DNA of 10,611 nt, from NCBI GenBank assembly GCA_013698525.1, contig JACCSM010000065.1, positions 1-10,611 on the forward strand. Reading direction: 5' to 3'. The notes below the pieces were generated by a model. It was given only the letters and a program-made list of their open reading frames with translations, ran no database searches and was not told the origin of the DNA. This document shows, one piece after another, positions 6,765 through 10,611 of this stretch (position 1 is its first letter; each line of letters begins with the position of its first letter). The DNA comes from Rubrobacteraceae bacterium (GTDB lineage: Bacteria > Actinomycetota > Rubrobacteria > Rubrobacterales > Rubrobacteraceae). The position numbers were made by a program, and so were the translations under genes.

Positions 6765-7379
6765 GTGCTCGAAGCGATCCTACATCCCCTCATAGAGTTC
6801 GTCACCGCGACCATCGGTAGCTACGGCGTACCTGCCGTCTTCGTGCTCATGTTGCTGGAGAGCATGGGCATCCTGATTCCCTCGGAGGCGATCTCACCGT
6901 TCGCCGGGTACCTGGTTTCGGAGGACAAGATGAGCTTCCTCGCGGCGGTGACCGCCGGGGTTCTCGGGAACCTGGTCGGCTCCTGGATCGCTTACTTCAT
7001 CGGGCTATGGGGCGGGCGCGAGCTCTGGTTCCACTACGGCAAATACGTGGGCGTCAGGGCGCATCACCTGCAGATCGCCGAGAAGTGGTTCGATAAGTAC
7101 GGCGAGTTCACCGTTTTCGTCTCCCGCTGCCTGCCCGTTGTCCGCACCTTTATCTCGTTCCCCGCCGGCACCGCCAGGATGAACTTCGCCAAGTTCAGCT
7201 TCTACACCTTGCTCGGGTGCATACCCTGGGTCTTCGCGCTGACGTACTTCGGGTACGTGCTCGGCGAGAACTGGACGACGATAGGCGACTACCTGCACTA
7301 CCTCGACTACGCCGTCGCGGTGGCGCTGGTGGTCGGAGCCGTCTATCTATTCTGGCGTTGGAGGCGCTCCGCGTCATAG
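6765..7379 (+). CDS. DedA-family membrane protein (SNARE-associated/VTT domain)
   Basis: The protein has 204 residues, normal for DedA. It has the re-entrant motif LESMGILIPSEAISPFAGYL (31-50), where Glu41 matches the conserved acidic residue, then a glycine-rich GVLGNLVGSWIAYFIG stretch (65-80), FVSRCLPVVRTFISFPAGTA (118-137) with conserved Arg121 and Arg127, and a C-terminal helix ending in RWRR. Several family members (UptA/PopT-type) flip undecaprenyl phosphate across the membrane, others act on phosphatidylethanolamine or membrane potential. The adjoining PAP2 phosphatase makes lipid-carrier recycling the best guess. The GTG start is fixed by the position of the first amphipathic helix and by the -10 box just upstream. 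Confidence 0.93.
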   Translation: MLEAILHPLIEFVTATIGSYGVPAVFVLMLLESMGILIPSEAISPFAGYLVSEDKMSFLAAVTAGVLGNLVGSWIAYFIGLWGGRELWFHYGKYVGVRAHHLQIAEKWFDKYGEFTVFVSRCLPVVRTFISFPAGTARMNFAKFSFYTLLGCIPWVFALTYFGYVLGENWTTIGDYLHYLDYAVAVALVVGAVYLFWRWRRSAS

Positions 7380-7500
7380 AGCATTTCAGCACGCTTAGGC
7401 TTACGCCTTCGCTTGTCAGCGAGTCAGCTTTCGTGTGCGCGGAAGCTGACTCGCTGAAGTGCTGACAAGCGCCCGACAGGGCGCGTGCTGACATGCTGAT
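7380..7500. repeat. Nested palindromic element built from GCTGACA units (copy 1)
   Basis: The whole DedA-TSUP gap is an imperfect palindrome. Outer arms 7380-7394 and 7483-7497 match in 14 of 15 bases. Inside are a perfect 15-base inverted repeat (7416-7430 with 7443-7457, loop 12), a perfect 10-base repeat (7411-7420 with 7461-7470) and a small hairpin GCGCCC-GACA-GGGCGC (7469-7484). The strong hairpins may end the dedA transcript, although no T run follows. Units are shared with the gap at 8926-9134. Confidence 0.75.
7416..7457 (+). terminator. Strong hairpin downstream of dedA, possible terminator
   Basis: A perfect 15-base-pair stem with a 12-base loop begins 36 bases after the dedA stop. 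It lacks a following T tract, so it would be a non-canonical terminator or an mRNA 3'-end stabiliser; it is also part of the larger palindromic repeat. Confidence 0.4.
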
Positions 7501-7501
7501 T

Positions 7502-7507
7502 TAGAAT
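7502..7507 (+). promoter_or_regulatory. -10 box (TAGAAT) of the TSUP gene, leaderless
   Basis: TAGAAT ends 6 bases before the GTG at 7514, identical in sequence and spacing to the box before the PAP2 gene. No Shine-Dalgarno is present. The upstream promoter half lies inside the palindromic element. Confidence 0.55.
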
Positions 7508-7513
7508 AGCGCA

Positions 7514-8284
7514 GTGGATTATCTAGAGTTTCTGTTCCTTGGAATCGTCGGGGTCGTCGGGGGGGTGCTCTCGGGGCTCGTCGGGGTCGGTGGCGGAATC
7601 GTCTTCGTCCCCGGTCTGTTGTACGTCGGCGGATGGCGTATCCAGGATGCCGTCGCCGCGAGCCTGGTGATCATCATCTTCAGCTCTCTCTCCGGCACGA
7701 TCCGCAACGCCAGGAGCGCGGACCCGGTGAACTGGCGGGTCGCCGGTCTCCTCTCCCTCGCGGTCGCCCCTTCGTCCTTGATCGGGGTCCTCATAAGCCG
7801 CGTCTCCCCTGAGGTTGTTGTGAAGGTTGCGTTCGCCGCGCTCCTCATAGCACTCGCCTACCCGACCGCCAGGGGCGGGGGCGATTACGACAACGACCGT
7901 AAGGACATACCCATCCCCCTCGTCTTCCTGGCGGGTATCTTTATAGGGACGCTCTCCGGGCTCGTCGGGGTCGGTGGCGGGGTGGTGATGGTCCCGCTTA
8001 TGGTGCTTGGAATGGGGCTCACGACCAAGCGAGCCGTCTCAACGAGCCTCGCCGTCGTGATGTTCACGGGCCTCGTCGGGGCCGCCGGCTACGTGGCAAC
8101 CGGCTTCAGGGACGTGCAGGACCTGCTCAGCCTGCCGCCCCTCATTATCGGTTCCGTAATCGGCGCCCCCCTCGGGGTACGCTTCAGGGACTGGCTGCCT
8201 GAGAGCGCGGTGAGAATCGGCTTCGGCGTGTTCATGGTGATCGTGGCCCTCCGCCTCTTCGGCGAGGCGCTCGGTGTATTTTAG
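7514..8284 (+). CDS. TauE/SafE (TSUP) family permease
   Basis: The protein has 256 residues and about eight membrane segments in two homologous halves. The family motif occurs once per half: LSGLVGVGGGIVFVPGL at 19-35 and LSGLVGVGGGVVMVPLM at 147-163. A charged cytoplasmic or external loop (about 115-130, GGGDYDNDRKD) joins the halves. TSUP proteins export or import small sulfur-containing or carboxylic anions such as sulfite, sulfoacetate or thiosulfate; the substrate cannot be assigned here because no sulfur-metabolism gene is nearby. The two motif regions are also nearly identical as DNA (7567-7596 and 7951-7980, 29 of 30 bases). The GTG start follows directly after its -10 box. Confidence 0.92.
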   Translation: MDYLEFLFLGIVGVVGGVLSGLVGVGGGIVFVPGLLYVGGWRIQDAVAASLVIIIFSSLSGTIRNARSADPVNWRVAGLLSLAVAPSSLIGVLISRVSPEVVVKVAFAALLIALAYPTARGGGDYDNDRKDIPIPLVFLAGIFIGTLSGLVGVGGGVVMVPLMVLGMGLTTKRAVSTSLAVVMFTGLVGAAGYVATGFRDVQDLLSLPPLIIGSVIGAPLGVRFRDWLPESAVRIGFGVFMVIVALRLFGEALGVF

Positions 8285-8326
8285 GGAAAGTAGGGGTTTC
8301 TTAGGGTCATATCAGTCAAGGTGCGT

Positions 8327-8332
8327 TATCCT
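8327..8332 (+). promoter_or_regulatory. -10 box (TATCCT) of lepB, leaderless or nearly so
   Basis: TATCCT ends 8 bases before the ATG at 8341, which would put the transcription start at or within a base or two of the start codon. No Shine-Dalgarno lies in range; the nearest purine run is about 20 bases upstream. Confidence 0.45.
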
Positions 8333-8340
8333 ACTATTTC

Positions 8341-8925
8341 ATGACCGAGAAGCCATACTACCGCGACCAGCAGTTCCAGACCTCCACCGAGGAGCGTCGG
8401 CCAGCCACCAAGAAGGGCGGAGGGGCGCTCGAGTACCTGGTCATACTGCTCGTCTCCTTTGCGCTGGTCTTCGGCTTCGTCAGGCCTTTCGTCATGGAGG
8501 CCTTCTGGATCCCCTCGGAGAGCATGATCCCGACGCTCGAGATCGGCGACAGGGTGCTCGTGAACAAGTTCATCTACCGTTTCACGGATCCCGATCGCGG
8601 AGATATCATCGTCTTCCAGAGCGTCGACAACAGCGATGAAGACCTGATAAAGCGGGTCGTCGGACTGCCGGGAGATAAGATCGCCGTCAGGGGCGGCAAG
8701 CTCTTCGTGAACGGTGAACCCCAGAAGGAGCCATTCACGAACAAGAAGCTTCCCGACAGGAGCTTCTACGCCCAGACTACGGTCCCGAAGGACCATGTAT
8801 TCGTAATGGGTGACAACCGCGCCAACTCCGCGGACTCGAGAGTCTTCGGACCACTGCCAGAGAAGAACATGGAAGGCGAAGCCTTCCTGCGCTTCTGGCC
8901 CCCCGACCGTATCGGACTGCTATAG
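8341..8925 (+). CDS. lepB: Signal peptidase I
   Basis: The protein has 194 residues. A short hydrophilic N-terminus (1-28) is followed by one membrane segment (about 30-50). The catalytic serine is Ser61 in IPSESMIPTL (57-66) and the general-base lysine is Lys104 in KRVVGLPGD (104-112). Box D/E is GDNRANSADSRVFG (157-170). This is the Ser-Lys serine protease that cleaves signal peptides from exported preproteins on the outer side of the membrane. The layout with one membrane segment is that of Gram-positive-type enzymes. It has its own promoter-like sequence and does not seem co-transcribed with the TSUP gene, which ends 56 bases upstream. The gap downstream is palindromic. Confidence 0.96.
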   Translation: MTEKPYYRDQQFQTSTEERRPATKKGGGALEYLVILLVSFALVFGFVRPFVMEAFWIPSESMIPTLEIGDRVLVNKFIYRFTDPDRGDIIVFQSVDNSDEDLIKRVVGLPGDKIAVRGGKLFVNGEPQKEPFTNKKLPDRSFYAQTTVPKDHVFVMGDNRANSADSRVFGPLPEKNMEGEAFLRFWPPDRIGLL

Positions 8926-9134
8926 AGCTGGTCGACAAGCGCCCTGTCGGGCGCATGTCAGCATTTCAGCTTGTCCCGTTCCGGCCCCGCTTTGCGGCGC
9001 GCGAGGTGCCGCCGCCGGTGAGGTTCGACGCTCATTGCGAGTCTCCCAGACGACTTGCTGAAGTGCTGACATGCTGACAAGCGGAGGCGAAGCCGGAGCG
9101 GGCTGACAAGCTGCCAAAGGCAGCGTGCTGAAAC
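8926..9134. repeat. Complex palindromic repeat region between convergent genes (copy 2)
   Basis: No gene is present in these 209 bases. Arms 8953-8975 and 9052-9074 match as inverted repeats in 20 of 23 bases. A second pair, 8975-8985 and 9092-9102, matches in 10 of 11. GCGCCC-TGTC-GGGCGC at 8939-8954 is the same small hairpin as in copy 1 with its loop inverted. GCTGAAGTGCTGACA (9057-9071) is identical to 7453-7467, and GCTGACAAGC occurs at 9073-9082 and 9102-9111 as well as at 7461-7470. The region lies between lepB (plus) and the SnoaL-like gene (minus) and may serve both as transcription end. Confidence 0.75.
9110..9124. terminator. Short hairpin between convergent lepB and SnoaL-like gene
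   Basis: GCTGCC-AAA-GGCAGC forms a perfect six-pair stem with a three-base loop, 10 bases after the stop of the SnoaL-like gene on the minus strand. There is no following T run on either strand, so the terminator role is only plausible. Confidence 0.35.
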
Positions 9135-9518
9135 CTAATCAACCACCTGACTGCTGACGGTGCGGGGATCGAAGTAGGCGCGAAAGCGGCTGACCTTGCC
9201 GTCTTCTATCTCGAGGAGGCTCACGCCGTCGTAGGAGACGTCCTTGCCGTTGGCCCGCCCTGAGGTGTTCCACTCCAGCGCGGCGTGGCCAGCATCGTCA
9301 GCAAAGACATTTCGGAACTCGCTCCTCATCTCGCCGAAGGTGTCACGATAACTCTTCCAGAACTCGCGCAGGCCGTCGTGACCCGAGAAGGTCCTCGGCA
9401 CGGCGACGTTGCCCACGTCACAGTCCTCGGTATGGACTTCTACCAGGGTCTCGACATCCCTGTCTTCCTCCAGCTTCCGGAGCGCCTCTACGAATCTGTC
9501 GGCCACCTCTCTGGACAC
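9135..9518 (-). CDS. SnoaL/NTF2-like domain protein
   Basis: From GTG 9518 the protein has 127 residues, typical for a single cone-shaped alpha+beta SnoaL/NTF2 domain. The pattern is an N-terminal helix (REVADRFVEALRKLEE), a VHTEDCDV strand, then GHDGLREFWKSYRDTF, an LEWNTSG strand and a final EIEDGKVSRFRAYFDP strand, as in SnoaL_2-type ketosteroid-isomerase-like proteins. Members are enzymes or ligand-binding proteins of many kinds, so no substrate is proposed. The frame is open up to 9593 with an ATG at 9533; GTG 9518 is preferred for the GAGGTGG sequence just before it, but 9533 is possible. The cyclophilin gene ends 87 bases upstream on the same strand, so the two may share a transcript. 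Confidence 0.78.
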   Translation of the reverse strand: MSREVADRFVEALRKLEEDRDVETLVEVHTEDCDVGNVAVPRTFSGHDGLREFWKSYRDTFGEMRSEFRNVFADDAGHAALEWNTSGRANGKDVSYDGVSLLEIEDGKVSRFRAYFDPRTVSSQVVD

Positions 9519-9605
9519 AAGACCACCTCTCATACGAATTCCGTTTCCCTGGAGGTTATCGCTCACCCGTCGGAGGTGGCTGTAAATCCGCACGCACCGG
9601 AGAAA

Positions 9606-10127
9606 TTACGAACGAGGGATCTCTTCGATCTCGATCCGCTCTATCCTGTCGCCAGGCTCGCGGTCGCGCTGTGGGTCCCGCTCCCTTATGGCGCCAACAA
9701 CGTCCATACCATCGACGACCTCCCCGAAGACCGCGTGCCTGTCGTCCAGCCACGGCGTCGCCACGTGCGTGATAAAGAACTGCGATCCGCCGGTATTCGG
9801 GCCGGAGTTCGCCATCGAGAGTATGCCCGGCCTGTCGTGGCGCAATTCAGGATGGAACTCGTCCGGGATCTTGTACCCAGGACCGCCTGTTCCGGTACCT
9901 GTCGGGTCCCCGCCCTGGACCATAAAGTCCACTATGACGCGGTGGAAGGTCGTCCCATCGAAGTACCCGTCGCGCGCCAGGAAGACGAAGTTGTTGACCG
10001 TCTCAGGCGCCTCCTCGGCGAAGAGCCTCACCTTCACCGGGCCCTTCTCCGTGACGAGGTTGGCGTAGTACTCGTAGCCCGGCTTGAGCGCCATCTCCGG
10101 CGGGCGGTTGTAGCTCTTGCTCTCCAT
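9606..10127 (-). CDS. Cyclophilin-type peptidyl-prolyl cis-trans isomerase
   Basis: From ATG 10127 the protein has 173 residues and no signal peptide, so it acts in the cytoplasm. The cyclophilin signature is complete: FHRVI (61-65, catalytic Arg63), DFMVQGGD (67-74), [16 protein letters not shown] (105-120, with the Gln-Phe-Phe core), Trp126, and [14 protein letters not shown] (131-144). It catalyses proline isomerisation in protein folding (PpiA/PpiB family). ATG 10127 is chosen over the upstream ATG at 10169 because GGAGGGG (10134-10140) lies six bases before it. An extra N-terminal lead of about 20 residues ([20 protein letters not shown]) precedes the first strand. A 7-base inverted repeat lies in the leader between promoter and Shine-Dalgarno. 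Confidence 0.94.
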   Translation of the reverse strand: MESKSYNRPPEMALKPGYEYYANLVTEKGPVKVRLFAEEAPETVNNFVFLARDGYFDGTTFHRVIVDFMVQGGDPTGTGTGGPGYKIPDEFHPELRHDRPGILSMANSGPNTGGSQFFITHVATPWLDDRHAVFGEVVDGMDVVGAIRERDPQRDREPGDRIERIEIEEIPRS

Positions 10128-10142
10128 CGAAGTCCCCTCCGC

Positions 10143-10169
10143 GTGCGTTTGCTCGAACGTCGAACGCAC
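10143..10169 (-). promoter_or_regulatory. Inverted repeat in the leader of the cyclophilin gene
   Basis: GTGCGTT (10143-10149) pairs with AACGCAC (10163-10169), with a 13-base loop that itself contains a tandem copy of TCGAACG (10153-10159 and 10160-10166). It sits between the proposed -10 box and the Shine-Dalgarno, where an operator or an RNA hairpin would affect expression. It does not match CIRCE. Confidence 0.35.
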
Positions 10170-10175
10170 ATGCTA
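10170..10175 (-). promoter_or_regulatory. Candidate -10 box (TAGCAT) of the cyclophilin gene
   Basis: TAGCAT on the minus strand fits TANNNT and predicts transcription from about 10163, leaving a 36-base leader with the Shine-Dalgarno. No good -35 box was seen. Confidence 0.35.
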
Positions 10176-10254
10176 CCGCATCCGTTGCCCCATTTTGGCT
10201 ATGGCGACTACCCCGACGAAAACACCTGTCTGGAGCAGCTTGGAAACCGTCGCT

Positions 10255-10284
10255 AAACGCAATCATCGCGCTAGCATCTAGCAC
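10255..10284 (-). pseudogene. Stub of a PIN-domain (VapC-like) toxin start
   Basis: Beginning at GTG 10284, 11 bases after the stop of the small upstream gene, the frame reads VLDASAMIAF. This is nearly the consensus opening of PIN-domain ribonuclease toxins, with the first catalytic aspartate. After these ten residues the frame continues without any PIN features and runs into antisense of the cyclophilin gene, so the rest of the domain is missing. It reads as the remains of a toxin gene removed by a deletion. The alternative is chance similarity in ten residues. Confidence 0.45.
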
Positions 10285-10295
10285 AGCGGCTATGG

Positions 10296-10562
10296 CTAAC
10301 GATCCTCCAATTCGGCTTCGTGCTTCTTGTCCCTTATAAGGTCTTCGCTGCTGTACGGAACGTGGGCGTACTTGCCCTTAAGTGGCTGGCTAACCTTGTC
10401 CAGAGCATCATCAAGGTTATCGTGGGTGAGTTCCTCAGATTGACCTTCGGCTGCGGACACGATTGTAGCCGGTCTCCCGACTAGCACGGTACCATTTACA
10501 TGCACACGCTCCCCGCTAAACCCTGCCTGCTCATCGGCTTGACGCGTTGGTTGTTCAGGCAT
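10296..10562 (-). CDS. Small acidic protein, possible VapB-type antitoxin
   Basis: The protein has 88 residues from ATG 10562 (89 from ATG 10565). AAAGGAGA at 10569-10576 places AGGAG 7 bases before the ATG at 10562 and 4 before the one at 10565, so 10562 is preferred. No known DNA-binding fold is obvious. The middle (VNGTVLVGRPATIVSAAE) is beta-like and the end (GKYAHVPYSSEDLIRDKKHE followed by acidic residues) resembles the toxin-binding tail of antitoxins that precede PIN-domain toxins. The PIN-like start immediately downstream supports that reading. Without its toxin the gene would be an orphan antitoxin. A plain hypothetical protein is the alternative. Confidence 0.6.
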   Translation of the reverse strand: MPEQPTRQADEQAGFSGERVHVNGTVLVGRPATIVSAAEGQSEELTHDNLDDALDKVSQPLKGKYAHVPYSSEDLIRDKKHEAELEDR

Positions 10563-10611
10563 CATTGTTCTCCTTTCTGTGGTTCGTTTGTGTCGGGTAG
10601 TAGGTGCACAT

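Noticed and set aside
7380..9134. CRISPR-like array in the GCTGACA repeats
   Set aside because: The units are irregularly spaced, inverted as well as direct, and have no uniform spacers or cas genes.
9285..10256. Plus-strand open frame of 323 codons
   Set aside because: It is antisense to both the SnoaL-like and cyclophilin genes and has Arg/His/Val-rich composition with no recognisable domain.
10173..10262. Minus-strand TTG frame of 29 residues with a hydrophobic middle (LLQTGVFVGVVAIAKMGQRM)
   Set aside because: It could be a tiny membrane peptide, but it lacks a Shine-Dalgarno, overlaps the PIN stub and the cyclophilin promoter, and cannot be supported from one sequence.

Overview
The window looks like chromosome of a high-GC actinobacterium. 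Codon use, leaderless-type promoters and the gene set recall Rubrobacter, but that genus call is inference from general familiarity, not from a marker gene. There are no rRNA or tRNA genes, insertion sequences or CRISPR arrays.

Left third (1-3400, all genes on the minus strand, wide gaps of 380-420 bases, mixed codon use): a family 4-type glycosyltransferase cut by the left edge, an APH-fold small-molecule kinase/phosphotransferase, and a membrane-anchored protein with two copies of an approximately 80-residue domain of unknown function. This part has the character of an accessory surface-polysaccharide or cell-surface region.

Middle (3407-5898, minus): a bacterial family X DNA polymerase with a C-terminal PHP domain (PolX) is followed after 8 bases by a SAM methyltransferase that resembles CmoM. 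PolX is divergent from the next block, and the two promoters lie in about 40 bases.

Core block (5987-8925, plus): PAP2-type phosphatase, DedA-family membrane protein, TauE/SafE (TSUP) permease and signal peptidase I. All four start codons sit 6-8 bases after a TANNNT -10 hexamer and lack a Shine-Dalgarno sequence, so each gene probably has its own leaderless transcript. PAP2 and DedA together suggest undecaprenyl-phosphate recycling; LepB adds envelope/secretion work.

Right end (9135-10611, minus): a SnoaL/NTF2-like protein, a cytoplasmic cyclophilin-type peptidyl-prolyl isomerase, and a small antitoxin-like protein followed by what seems to be a stub of a PIN-domain (VapC-like) toxin. Two intergenic regions (7380-7500 and 8926-9134) hold a shared family of nested palindromes built from GCTGACA-type units.

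I found no clear new multi-gene system. The best leads are the tandem leaderless promoters, the dispersed palindromic repeat family, the two-copy surface domain, and the broken toxin-antitoxin pair.
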